From contig JBPYFB010000323.1 in the NCBI GenBank assembly GCA_051986465.1, positions 1 to 25,150 of the forward strand: DNA of 25,150 nucleotides, given 5' to 3'. Below, one piece after another: positions 1 to 6,674 of the stretch. A program made the translations under genes and the position numbers. The notes beneath the pieces are model-generated. The model saw only the letters and a program-made list of their open reading frames with translations. It ran no database searches and was not told where the DNA came from. The stretch is from DATEJJ01 sp051986465 (lineage in GTDB: Bacteria; Actinomycetota; Actinomycetes; Mycobacteriales; Micromonosporaceae). Position 1 is the first letter of the stretch, and every line of letters starts with the position of its first letter.

Positions 1-366
1 CCGGACGTGCCGTTCCTGTGCCACTACCGGCGCGCCTCGGAGATCACCGACGAGAACCCGTACGCGGAGCTGGTCACGTACTGCAAGACGCACCGCGACC
101 AGGTCGAGCAGGTCTTCACCACGCTCAGCTACTTCGACGGGGTCAACTTCGCGGCCCGGGCAACGGCGCCGGCACTGTTCTCGGTCGCGCTGATGGACGA
201 GGTGTGCCCGCCGTCCACGGTCTTCGCCGCGTACAACCATTACGCCGGGCCCAAGGAGATCTCGGTGTGGCCGTACAACGGCCACGAGGGGGGCGCCGGC
301 TTCCAGCGCGCGGCCCAGATCCGGTACCTCGCCGACCTGTTCAAGGGGGACGGCGCGATCGGGTGA
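1..366 (+). CDS. Acetylxylan esterase / cephalosporin-C deacetylase family, C-terminal part (5' end outside window)
   Basis: The reading frame is open from the first base, so the gene begins upstream; only about 121 C-terminal residues are present. It matches the end of the AXE1 alpha/beta-hydrolase family, which removes acetyl groups from xylan or xylo-oligosaccharides and from cephalosporin C. The catalytic Asp lies in the family motif MDEVCPPST and the catalytic His in the GHEGG motif near the end, both in the expected order. The nucleophilic Ser motif would lie before the window. The sequence ends with a short helix (AAQIRYLADLF) as usual for this family. It stops 39 bases before the antitoxin start and ahead of that gene's own promoter, so the two are probably not one unit. 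The family assignment is solid; the real substrate cannot be told from this fragment. Confidence 0.85.
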   Translation, partial: PDVPFLCHYRRASEITDENPYAELVTYCKTHRDQVEQVFTTLSYFDGVNFAARATAPALFSVALMDEVCPPSTVFAAYNHYAGPKEISVWPYNGHEGGAGFQRAAQIRYLADLFKGDGAIG

Positions 367-370
367 GGTT

Positions 371-405
371 CTGTACACTGCTGTACGGAGAAGTACAATC
401 GGGGC
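371..405 (+). promoter_or_regulatory. Antitoxin promoter with three phased TGTACA-like operator motifs
   Basis: TGTACA (372-377), TGTACG (382-387) and AGTACA (392-397) place three GTAC cores at exactly 10-base intervals (373, 383, 393), one helical turn apart. TGTACA is the known core of YefM/Phd-family operators, so autoregulation by the adjacent antitoxin is a natural inference. A good -10 hexamer, TACAAT (394-399), lies inside the third motif. Counting 6 bases on puts +1 on the A of the ATG at 406, predicting a leaderless mRNA; no Shine-Dalgarno sequence at proper spacing is seen. The -35 (CTGTAC, 371-376, 17-base spacer) is weak. GTAC is common in this DNA, but the regular phasing is not. 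Confidence 0.6.
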
Positions 406-696
406 ATGGTTGACGTAAGCGTGAGCGAGGCGCGCGCCCGGCTGCCCGACCTGATCCGTCGCGTGGAAGGCGGTGAAGAGGTGACCATCACCCGGCACGG
501 CGAGACGGTGGCGGTCCTCATCCATCCCGACCTGCTCAGGCACCGGCACGCCGGCGAGGCGCTGGAGAGCGCCGCACGGGTGCACGACATCCTGGCCGGC
601 GCGCGCGCCGCCAGCCTGCCCGAGTCGCCTGGTCTCACCGCGGAGCGCGCGGAGGAGCTGATCGCGCAGATCAGGGCGGGACGCGAGGCGCGCTAG
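406..696 (+). CDS. Type II toxin-antitoxin antitoxin, Phd/YefM family
   Basis: This 96-residue protein has the standard Phd/YefM N-terminus: a short strand (VDVSVSEARARL), then a helix and the segment RVEGGEEVTITRHGETVAVLI, which forms the DNA-binding dimer fold. The C-terminal half (about residues 45-96) is charged and helical, as expected for the part that wraps the toxin. It would neutralise the PIN RNase encoded next and repress its own promoter. The stop TAG shares its last base with the GTG start of the toxin, a one-base overlap implying coupled translation. Phd-type antitoxins are often paired with PIN toxins in actinobacteria, and the order antitoxin then toxin is the usual one. The ATG at 406 is chosen because it matches the family start and sits at the predicted transcription start. 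Confidence 0.88.
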   Translation: MVDVSVSEARARLPDLIRRVEGGEEVTITRHGETVAVLIHPDLLRHRHAGEALESAARVHDILAGARAASLPESPGLTAERAEELIAQIRAGREAR

Positions 697-1139
697 TGGA
701 CGCCTTCGACGCCGACGCGCTGATCTTCGCGGCGGTACCCGGGCATCCGCTCGGCCGCCGGGTGGTGGCCTTGTTCTCCGCCGCGCCCCGGCGACCGAAC
801 GATCGGCCGGACGGCGTCGGCTCGCTGCTGCTGCTGCCCGAGGTGCTCGGCAAGCCGCTGCGCGACGGCGCAACCGCCGAGGTGCGGGCGCTCGCGGGTT
901 TGCTGGGCCGGCTCGACCTGCGCCCGCTCGACCAGGCCACCGCCGAGCTCGCGACCGCGCTGTCCGCGAGCTACCGGCTGCGCGCCGCCGACGCCGTGCA
1001 TCTGGCCACCGCCGTGGCCGTGGGCGCCGACCGCTTCATCACCAACAACCGGCGCGACTTTCCCGCCAAGATCACAGAGGTCAAGGTGACCTACCCGGCC
1101 GAGCTGCCCGATCCCCCGGAAGCGGGTGACCATGGGTAG
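696..1139 (+). CDS. PIN-domain toxin RNase (VapC-like)
   Basis: A 147-residue PIN-domain protein, expected to be a Mg2+-dependent endoribonuclease inhibited by the preceding antitoxin. Acidic residues fall where VapC needs them: Asp5 (FDADALI), Glu49 (LLPEVLG) and Asp99 (AADAVHLATA). At the fourth position the motif reads FITNNRRDF, with Asn117-Asn118 where many VapCs have TxDxxF; Asp121 may contribute. The family length of 130-150 residues is met. GTG at 696 overlaps the antitoxin stop by one base. Between Asp5 and Glu49 there is an Arg/Pro-rich stretch that is longer than in compact VapCs. The C-terminal residues after about 128 are acidic and probably disordered. Its 3' end overlaps the start of the next gene. 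The toxin's RNA target cannot be predicted. Confidence 0.85.
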   Translation: MDAFDADALIFAAVPGHPLGRRVVALFSAAPRRPNDRPDGVGSLLLLPEVLGKPLRDGATAEVRALAGLLGRLDLRPLDQATAELATALSASYRLRAADAVHLATAVAVGADRFITNNRRDFPAKITEVKVTYPAELPDPPEAGDHG

Positions 1140-1725
1140 CGCGAAGCAGGCGTTCTGGATCGACCAGGAGTACGACCGCGAGCACGCCGACGGGGAGAGC
1201 CGGTACCGCGCCCAGGTACGCCGGTGCGCGGCGGAGTTCACCGACTCGTACGGGGACATCGCACCGGTCACGTTCGCCTGCACCGCCTGGCGGCTGGCCA
1301 CGCCGCCCGCGTGCGACCCCGGCTACGTGCGCTGGCACCGGCGCGTGCTGCGCGCCACCTGCCTGCGCAACCCCTGGGACGGCGGGCTCGCCGCCGAGGT
1401 CACCCTGATCTCACCGTGGCCGGCCGCGCTGACCTGGTCCCACGAGTGGTGGCGCGACCGGGGCTGGCGCGACTGGCCCGAGGTGTTCGGGCAGTTCACC
1501 CACCCGTCCGACCAGGATGTCGCGCGCGGCCCGCACCTGCGCGGCTCGCTGCTCGTACAGGCGCCGCTGCCGGTCGACGGGCTGCCCGACGCGCCCGAGG
1601 GGCCGGGCGGCGACCTCGAAGACGACGCGGCCCGGGCGGTGACGGTACTCGTCCACCACCTCAACGACCTGCTCACGCCGGTCATCCGGCAACTGGAGTT
1701 CGGGCAGCCGGTACCCGGAAGTTAG
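1132..1725 (+). CDS. Hypothetical protein, unrecognised
   Basis: An open frame of about 197 residues that I do not recognise. It is soluble, with no signal peptide or membrane segment, and rich in Trp and Arg in the middle (WPAALTWSHEWWRDRGWRDW), with a mixed C-terminus ending in a helical VTVLVHHLNDLLTPVIRQLE segment. Codon bias matches the neighbours, so it is very likely a real gene. The ATG at 1132 (MGSAKQAF) follows the purine-rich GGAAGCGGG and overlaps the toxin 3' end by eight bases; a GTG at 1126 in the same frame is the alternative. The overlap suggests cotranscription with the toxin-antitoxin pair, but nothing seen ties it functionally to that pair. Its stop overlaps the convergent membrane-protein stop by four bases (1722-1725). 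Confidence 0.65.
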   Translation: MGSAKQAFWIDQEYDREHADGESRYRAQVRRCAAEFTDSYGDIAPVTFACTAWRLATPPACDPGYVRWHRRVLRATCLRNPWDGGLAAEVTLISPWPAALTWSHEWWRDRGWRDWPEVFGQFTHPSDQDVARGPHLRGSLLVQAPLPVDGLPDAPEGPGGDLEDDAARAVTVLVHHLNDLLTPVIRQLEFGQPVPGS

Positions 1726-3272
1726 CTGTCCGTGTTGTCGGGCATCGAGATCGAGGTCGCGCCGAAGCTGACCCTGACCGTGCTCGAACCCGGGGCCATG
1801 CCGAGGGTGACCCGCATCCCGCCGGAGACCTCGCCAGGGGTACAGACGTACTGCCTGGTCACCATGAACTGCCAGCCGCGGTCCTCGACGCAGACCCGCT
1901 GGCCGGCCCGTTCTCCGGCGATCATCAGGGCGGTCATGGTCGGCCAGGCGTCGTGATCCAGCGCGAGCACGGCGGGACGGCCCTGGCTGGCCGCGGCGAT
2001 CGAGCCGATCACGCCGGGTACCGACGCGTTGCGGTCCGGGCGAGCCACCGGCGCCGGCGCGAGCGACGCGAAGACGGCCGCGGCGGCGAGCGCCGCGACG
2101 GACAGCGCCGTATCGACGCGCCGGGGTACCAGCGCGGAGGCGGCGACCGCCGCGAACATCACCAGCGCCAGCGGCGCTGCCCAGTAGAAGTAGCCGACGT
2201 ACGAGGCGAGAGTGTCGATGCCCACGATCGTGTATGCGAGGAACAGCACGGTCGCCAGCGCGACGGCACCGGCGCCGCACGCGAGGAACCGGCGCAGCTG
2301 CGCGTCCCGCTGCCGGCGGGCCAGCAGGGTGGTGACGCCGAAGAGCGCGATCAGGGCGACGCCGGCGGCGACCCGCTGCGGGTACCAGAAGAACAGCACG
2401 TACTTCAGGTCGGCGCCGAGACCGTGGGTACTGGCGTGCTTCCCGCCGTACCCCAGGTACTTCCGGTACTCGCCCGGGAAGTGCAGCACCAGGTTGAGCA
2501 CCATCGGCAGCGCGAACACGGCGGCGACGCCGAGCGCGGCGAGCCAGTGCCGAGGCACGAACGGGCCGGCCGAACCCTGCCGGCGGCGCCGGTACCAGAG
2601 GACCGCGACCACGGCCAGCGCGATCGCGGGGACGAACAGCACCAGGAACTCGGCGTGGCCATGGATCAGCAGGCCGCCGGCGAGCACGAGCAGCCAGCTG
2701 TGGCCGGTACGTCCGGCAGCCACCGAGGCGGCCGCGACGAGGAACAGCAGGAACGGGGCGACGTACACGAACGGCATCCAGGTCGAACTGAACACGTAGG
2801 TGTGGATACCGACGAACACCAGCACAGCGGCGCCGCACCACGCCACGGCCCGCCACGACCGCGACCACGTCCACATGACGGCCACGACCGCCGCGACCAG
2901 CGCGGCGTTGATCACCATCGCCGCGAGCCACTGCCCGTTGTACGGCGAGGGCAGCGCGTGCAGGACGTCGTAGCCGAGCCACTCGCCGACCGCGTCGAGG
3001 TAGAAGAACGCCGGCCCAGGATGCGAGAAGCCGACCCGGGAGTAGTTGCCGACCAGCAGGTGGAAGTGCTTGGCCTGCTCGACGAGGAGCGAGTTGGCGG
3101 CGGCGTCGCCGCGCTCCGCGACGTGCAGCGTGAACACGCCGGGGTTGCGCGCGAGCAGGAGCGCGAGTACCGCCACGAAGGCGGCACCGAACACGCCTGG
3201 TGTCCCGTACCGCCGGGGCACCCGGCTGGGGGGTGCCTCCTCGGTACGGGTCGCAAGCATCTGATCCGCCAC
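1722..3272 (-). CDS. Polytopic membrane protein, GT-C glycosyltransferase-like
   Basis: About 516 residues with roughly ten hydrophobic helices. After a polar N-terminus and a first helix (about residues 28-42) comes a long extracytoplasmic-type loop with acidic residues (VAERGDAAANSLL, then YSRVGFSHPGPAFFYLDAVGEWLG). This is the pattern of GT-C/ArnT-like enzymes, where an acidic residue in the first loop binds metal and a lipid-linked sugar. Further helices run to about residue 400, followed by a soluble C-terminal domain of about 120 residues with two Cys (RVCVEDR, YVCTPG) that could form a disulfide. The role in sugar transfer to a cell-surface acceptor is inferred from architecture only. 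The start GTG at 3272 is preferred because GGAGGAG (3280-3286) lies seven bases upstream; a TTG at 3278 in the same frame is too close to it. Confidence 0.65.
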   Translation of the reverse strand: MADQMLATRTEEAPPSRVPRRYGTPGVFGAAFVAVLALLLARNPGVFTLHVAERGDAAANSLLVEQAKHFHLLVGNYSRVGFSHPGPAFFYLDAVGEWLGYDVLHALPSPYNGQWLAAMVINAALVAAVVAVMWTWSRSWRAVAWCGAAVLVFVGIHTYVFSSTWMPFVYVAPFLLFLVAAASVAAGRTGHSWLLVLAGGLLIHGHAEFLVLFVPAIALAVVAVLWYRRRRQGSAGPFVPRHWLAALGVAAVFALPMVLNLVLHFPGEYRKYLGYGGKHASTHGLGADLKYVLFFWYPQRVAAGVALIALFGVTTLLARRQRDAQLRRFLACGAGAVALATVLFLAYTIVGIDTLASYVGYFYWAAPLALVMFAAVAASALVPRRVDTALSVAALAAAAVFASLAPAPVARPDRNASVPGVIGSIAAASQGRPAVLALDHDAWPTMTALMIAGERAGQRVCVEDRGWQFMVTRQYVCTPGEVSGGMRVTLGMAPGSSTVRVSFGATSISMPDNTDS

Positions 3273-3309
3273 CGGCAAGCTCCTCCGTGCCCAGCTCCGT
3301 CGGGCCAGC

Positions 3310-3717
3310 CTACAGGCGAGCCGCCCGTCCCGACCCGACGAGCCTGATCACACCGACCGCGACCGGGGCGCCTGCGGCGAGACTGAGGAAGACCGCGCAC
3401 GCCGCCTCCGCCTGTACCCGGCGCTGGTAGACCCGGCTGGAGACGGCCGCGTCGACCTCGTCGACGCTGATGCGCCAGGTCCACCGGCTGCGCCCGTCCG
3501 GCGAACTCACCACCACCGCCGGGCTGGCCAGTGCCGCGCGCAGCCGGTCCAGCGCAGCCAGGCACGCCTCCGCATCGGCCGCGGGCGCGGCGGCCCGTCC
3601 CAGGTCACGGTTGTTCCCCGAGAGCAGGCGCCAGGTGACGGGCGCATCGAGTTGCCGGCGCCCACGTGCCGTGCCCCGCTGTGCCAACGCGTAGAGCTCG
3701 AACCGCGCGGCGGCCAC
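3310..3717 (-). CDS. Small protein with two DUF1508/YegP-like halves
   Basis: About 135 residues. The first half (RFELYALA ... TWRLLSGNNRDLGRAA ... DAEACLAALDRL) and the second (SRWTWRISVDEVDAAVSSRVYQRRVQAEAACAVFLSL) both follow the DUF1508/YegP pattern: a W-R core strand, an asparagine or aspartate turn, an S/A-rich strand and a closing helix starting near an AEA motif. Proteins of this fold are small cytoplasmic proteins often linked to stress; no enzyme function is established. The tail after about residue 105 is hydrophobic (AAGAPVAVGVIRLVG). The start is set at GTG 3715-3717 because the strong purine run GAGGGGAGG (complement of 3721-3729) lies just upstream; the frame stays open to 3777 but without a better site. 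It is 37 bases upstream of the membrane-protein gene on the same strand, so they may share a transcript. The family match is made by eye and is moderate. Confidence 0.6.
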   Translation of the reverse strand: MAAARFELYALAQRGTARGRRQLDAPVTWRLLSGNNRDLGRAAAPAADAEACLAALDRLRAALASPAVVVSSPDGRSRWTWRISVDEVDAAVSSRVYQRRVQAEAACAVFLSLAAGAPVAVGVIRLVGSGRAARL

Positions 3718-3920
3718 CCGCCTCCCCTCTCGCCGGTGACGCGTGCGAAAACCGGCGGCAAGCCGGCATAGACGCACAGGTTGCCGAGCGGAGGTACACA
3801 GCGAGCATCAGTGGGGTTAACAACGGCATACCATCAGCCGTATCCATCAGAACGTCGTTGGGTTTGGCGACGGCCGCCCTCGATGGCGAACCGGTGCCTG
3901 GTGTCCGATTCACTTCACCA
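3718..3920. other. Non-coding stretch upstream of two divergent genes
   Basis: About 200 bases, less GC-rich than the flanking genes, between the DUF1508-like gene and the SDR promoter. It holds a small hairpin (CCGGC 3752-3756 / GCCGG 3762-3766) and three CATCAG copies (3806, 3832, 3845) with no clear spacing rule. No reading frame with plausible codon use is seen. It presumably carries the minus-strand promoter for the 3717 gene, but no convincing hexamers were found. Confidence 0.4.
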
Positions 3921-3957
3921 TTGACTTGAAGTTAACTTCAGCTTGCACAGTGGGCGA
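3921..3957 (+). promoter_or_regulatory. MerR/SoxR-type promoter with 14-base perfect palindrome
   Basis: A -35 element TTGACT (3921-3926) is followed by the perfect palindrome TGAAGTTAACTTCA (3927-3940) and a weak -10 CACAGT (3946-3951), giving a 19-base spacer. A 19-base spacer filled by a dyad is the hallmark of promoters twisted by MerR-family activators. The core AAGTTAACTT is identical to the core of the E. coli soxS operator bound by SoxR and sits at the same place relative to the -35. The predicted +1 falls at about 3958, on a GTG. No MerR-family gene is in the window, so the regulator must be encoded elsewhere. Confidence 0.6.
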
Positions 3958-3987
3958 GTGACACGAAACCCGACTGTTGGAGAAGGC

Positions 3988-4689
3988 GTGGCAGAAACCA
4001 CGCCCGTCGCGCTGATCACCGGTGCCTCCCGCGGGCTGGGCCGCGCGGTGGCGCGCGCCCTCGCCTCCCGGGGCTGGCGGCTGGTGGTCGACGCCCGGCG
4101 CGCCGAAGACCTGCGGCACGCCGTGGCCGGCCTGGACACCGAGGTCGCCGCCGTACCCGGTGACGTGACCGATCCCGGGCATCGGACCGAACTCGTCGAC
4201 GCGGTGCACCGGCTCGGCCGGCTGGACCTGCTGATGAACAATGCGAGCACGCTCGGGCCCAGCCCGCTGCCGGCGCTCGCCGGGTACCCGGTGGCGCAAC
4301 TGGCCACCGTGTACGAGACCAACGTGCTCGCCCCGCTCGCGCTGCTCCAGCCGCTGCTGCCGATCCTCGACCGGACCGGCGGGCGGCTGGTCAATGTGAG
4401 CTCGGACGCGGCGGTCGAGGCGTACCCGGGCTGGGGCGGGTACGGCTCGGCCAAGGCGGCGCTCGACCGGCTGACGGCGGTACTCGCGGCGGAGCGGCCG
4501 GGGCTGCGCGCGTACGCGTTCGACCCGGGCGACATGCGTACCGAGATGCACCAGGCGGCGTACCCCGGCGAGGACATCTCGGACCGCCCGGAGCCTGCGA
4601 CGGTGGTACCGGCGGTGCTGCGGCTGCTCGACGAGAACCTGCCGAGCGGCCGGTACCGGGCGGCGGACCTGCTGGCGGTACCGGCATGA
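3988..4689 (+). CDS. SDR-family NAD(P)-dependent oxidoreductase
   Basis: A classical short-chain dehydrogenase/reductase of about 233 residues. Seen in order: the Rossmann nucleotide-binding motif TGASRGLG near the N-terminus, a D-rich strand end (PGDVTDPG), the NNAS motif (a variant of NNAG), the catalytic Ser in NVSSDAA, the YGSAK motif with the Tyr and Lys of the catalytic tetrad, and DPGDMRT after it. The substrate is unknown. The GTG at 3988 is chosen because GGAGAAGG ends just before it and the protein then begins seven residues before the first strand. A GTG at 3958, at the predicted transcription start, would add ten residues and would be leaderless. The stop overlaps the QueA-like start by four bases (ATGA), so the two enzymes are translationally coupled and probably share a pathway under the MerR-type promoter. 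Confidence 0.88.
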   Translation: MAETTPVALITGASRGLGRAVARALASRGWRLVVDARRAEDLRHAVAGLDTEVAAVPGDVTDPGHRTELVDAVHRLGRLDLLMNNASTLGPSPLPALAGYPVAQLATVYETNVLAPLALLQPLLPILDRTGGRLVNVSSDAAVEAYPGWGGYGSAKAALDRLTAVLAAERPGLRAYAFDPGDMRTEMHQAAYPGEDISDRPEPATVVPAVLRLLDENLPSGRYRAADLLAVPA

Positions 4690-5750
4690 CGGGCGTGACG
4701 GAGGTACTGGATACGGCCCGGACCCGGTTCACACTCCCCCCGGAGCTTTCCGCCGGGCAACCGCCCGAGGCCCGCGGGCTGCGCCGCGACCAGGTACGGC
4801 TGCTCGTGGCGACGCCGGACTCGGTGTGCCACTCGCGGTTCGACCGGCTCACCCGGTTCCTGCGCCCCGGCGACCTGATCGTGGTGAACAACTCGGCCAC
4901 GCTCGCCGCGGCGGTGGACGGTACCCGCGCCGGTGGCGAACCGGTCGTCGTGCACTTCGCGACGCCGGTTCGCGGCGGTACGGACAGCGACTGGATCGTG
5001 GAGCTGCGCCGGCCGGACCAGTCCGGGCCGGTACGCGACGCGGTACCGGGCGAGGTGGTGCGGCTGGCGGCGGGAGCGGTACTGACGCTGCTCGCCGCTA
5101 TCGGGGACGGCGGGCGGCTGTGGCAGGGCCGCCTCGGTCCGGACCCGGGCGACGTGCTCGCGTACCTGTTCGACCACGGCCGGCCCATCGGGTACGGGTA
5201 CCTGCGGAACCGGTACCCGCTGCGGCTGTACCAGACGGTGTTCGGCACGGTCTCAGGTAGCGCGGAGATGCCCAGCGCCGGTCGGCCATTCAGCGCGGAA
5301 CTGGTCACCGCACTGGTGAGCGCGGGCGTCGGGATAGCGCCGGTGACCCTGCACACCGGTGTCTCGTCCCAGGAGGCCGGCGAGCCGCCGCTGGCGGAGC
5401 GGTTCGAGGTGCCCGAACACACCGCGGCACTGGTGAACCTGGCGCGCCGGCGGGGCAACCGGGTGGTCGCGGTGGGCACCACGGTGGCCCGCGCGCTGGA
5501 GAGCGCCGCGCGGCCCGACGGTACCGTCGAGGCGGCCAGCGGCTGGACCGAACTGGTACTCGGTCCACATCGGACGGTGCGCGCCATCGACGGTATCGTC
5601 ACGGGTTTCCACCCGCCGGAGGCGTCGCACCTGTTGCTGCTGGAGGCGGTCGCCGGTGCCGACCTGGTGCAGCGGGCCTACGACGCGGCGGTGGCGCACC
5701 GGTACCTGTGGCACGAGTTCGGCGACTCCTGCCTGCTGCTGCCTGACTGA
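4686..5750 (+). CDS. QueA-like S-adenosylmethionine:tRNA ribosyltransferase-isomerase family
   Basis: 354 residues, the usual length for QueA, which moves the ribosyl group of S-adenosylmethionine to 7-aminomethyl-7-deazaguanine in tRNA to give epoxyqueuosine. Family features in order: FTLPPEL at the N-terminus, LRPGDLIVVNNSAT (QueA has GDLLVLNDTRV), GYGYLRNRYPL (where QueA has Y..RY after IPLPPYI), YQTVFGTVSGSAEMPSAGRPFS (QueA YQTVYA...GSVAAPTAGLHFT), and VTLHTGVSS (QueA VTLHVGxGTF). It differs at several invariant places: NNS for NDT, SGSAEMPSAGRPF for GSVAAPTAGLHF, and VSSQE for GTFxP. It is therefore a divergent paralogue, not standard QueA. No tgt, queG or other queuosine gene is present, and the partner is an SDR enzyme. 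Acting on tRNA may not be its job. Confidence 0.8.
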   Translation: MTGVTEVLDTARTRFTLPPELSAGQPPEARGLRRDQVRLLVATPDSVCHSRFDRLTRFLRPGDLIVVNNSATLAAAVDGTRAGGEPVVVHFATPVRGGTDSDWIVELRRPDQSGPVRDAVPGEVVRLAAGAVLTLLAAIGDGGRLWQGRLGPDPGDVLAYLFDHGRPIGYGYLRNRYPLRLYQTVFGTVSGSAEMPSAGRPFSAELVTALVSAGVGIAPVTLHTGVSSQEAGEPPLAERFEVPEHTAALVNLARRRGNRVVAVGTTVARALESAARPDGTVEAASGWTELVLGPHRTVRAIDGIVTGFHPPEASHLLLLEAVAGADLVQRAYDAAVAHRYLWHEFGDSCLLLPD

Positions 5751-5783
5751 CCGGTCAGCGGGCTGACTGACCGGTCAGTCAGC
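5742..5783. repeat. 22-base perfect palindrome plus partial copy between convergent genes (terminator or operator)
   Basis: Positions 5762-5783 form a perfect 22-base palindrome centred on ACCGGT (half-site CTGACTGACC). A 16-base direct copy, CTGACTGACCGGTCAG, lies exactly 20 bases upstream (5743-5758). The pair spans the stop of the QueA-like gene (5748-5750) and the stop of the convergent PfkB gene (5775-5777). As RNA it could fold into a strong stem usable on both strands, but no U-tract follows. The half-site also resembles TetR-type operators, which are unusual at convergent 3' ends. Confidence 0.6.
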
Positions 5784-6674
5784 GGGGACGCGTGCGAGCA
5801 GGGCCGCGCGCGGGATCGGGTCGACCTGGGTGCTCGGTACGGTGCAGGCATGCGCGCCGGCCACGGCGGCGTAGCGCAGGCAGCGGTCGAGCGGCTCACC
5901 CGCGAGGTACCCGAAGAGGAAACCGGCCACGAAGGCGTCGCCCGCCCCGTTCGAATCCACGGCCGGGGCGGGCGGTGTGGCCGCCGGGTACGCCAGCATG
6001 GTCCCGTCCTTGGCGAGAGCGCGGCCACCGGCGGCACCGCCGGTCGCCACGACGGTCTGGGCGCGGCCGGCGGCGAGAATTCCGCGCATCGCGGCCTCGG
6101 GGTCGGGCAGCGCCGTGTCGGACAGGAACACGATGTCGGCGTGGTGGGCGAAGGCTTCGTGGTACGGGTTGTGGCCGTCCCAGTCGTGCAGGTCGGTGGA
6201 GACGGTCACCGGGAAGTCTTCCAGTAGCGGCATGGCGTGCTGGCAGGGCGAGGTGATCGAGGCGTGTACGTGCCGGGCTCCGCGCACCAGGTCCCTGACC
6301 AGTGACTCAGGGAGCCGGTCCGCCGGATCGTTGCGACTGGTGTCGTAGAAGGACAGCCGCCGCCCGTCCGGCGCGACGAGGTTGACGGCGCGCTTGGTGC
6401 CGGCCCGCACCGGTACGCCGGTGAACGGGAGCCCGTGCCGCCGGTGCAGATCCCGTACCAGCTCGCCCTCCCGGTCGTCGCCGACCACGTCCAGCAGCGC
6501 CGTGGGTACGCCCAGTGCGTGCAGGCCGAGCGCGACGCCGTCGCCGGTCTGCCCGGCGCGCATCTCGATCGCGGGTACCGGATAGCTGTCCGCGAACGGT
6601 ACCGGCAGCTCCGGCACGTACACGATGGTGTCGACGCCGCTGCCGCCGAGCACCACGACTTCGGGATCCGTCAT
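5775..6674 (-). CDS. PfkB-family sugar/nucleoside kinase
   Basis: 299 residues, typical of the ribokinase/PfkB family, which phosphorylates sugars or nucleosides with ATP. The N-terminal strand VVVLGGSGVDTIVYV and the glycine pair region AGQTGDGVALGLHALG (about 40-55) match the substrate-binding lid; the family GG...N pattern is altered to GQTGDG. The C-terminal signature DSNGAGDAF (240-248) holds the anion hole and the catalytic base Asp246 and ends in the usual helices. The region 92-112 (KRAVNLVAPDGRRLSFY) is the second lid strand. The start ATG overlaps the DUF1028 stop by four bases, so it is the last gene of a coupled four-gene chain. Substrate cannot be assigned; context with a DUF1028 protein gives no firm clue. 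Confidence 0.87.
   Translation of the reverse strand: MTDPEVVVLGGSGVDTIVYVPELPVPFADSYPVPAIEMRAGQTGDGVALGLHALGVPTALLDVVGDDREGELVRDLHRRHGLPFTGVPVRAGTKRAVNLVAPDGRRLSFYDTSRNDPADRLPESLVRDLVRGARHVHASITSPCQHAMPLLEDFPVTVSTDLHDWDGHNPYHEAFAHHADIVFLSDTALPDPEAAMRGILAAGRAQTVVATGGAAGGRALAKDGTMLAYPAATPPAPAVDSNGAGDAFVAGFLFGYLAGEPLDRCLRYAAVAGAHACTVPSTQVDPIPRAALLARVPAD

Noticed and set aside
1224..3347. A 707-codon plus-strand open frame over the 1126 gene and the membrane-protein gene.
   Set aside because: It is rich in Arg, Gly, His and Pro with no domain pattern, and it is the mirror of well-formed genes in other frames; long spurious frames are normal at this GC content.
3806..3850. Three CATCAG copies in the 3718-3920 gap as a possible repeat array.
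   Set aside because: Spacings of 26 and 13 bases with unrelated flanks and only six bases shared; not enough for a CRISPR, iteron or operator claim.
5949..5958. GTTCGAATCC, the typical T-arm sequence of a tRNA gene.
   Set aside because: It lies in the DSNGAGD motif region of the PfkB gene on the other strand, and no acceptor, D-arm or anticodon stems can be placed around it.
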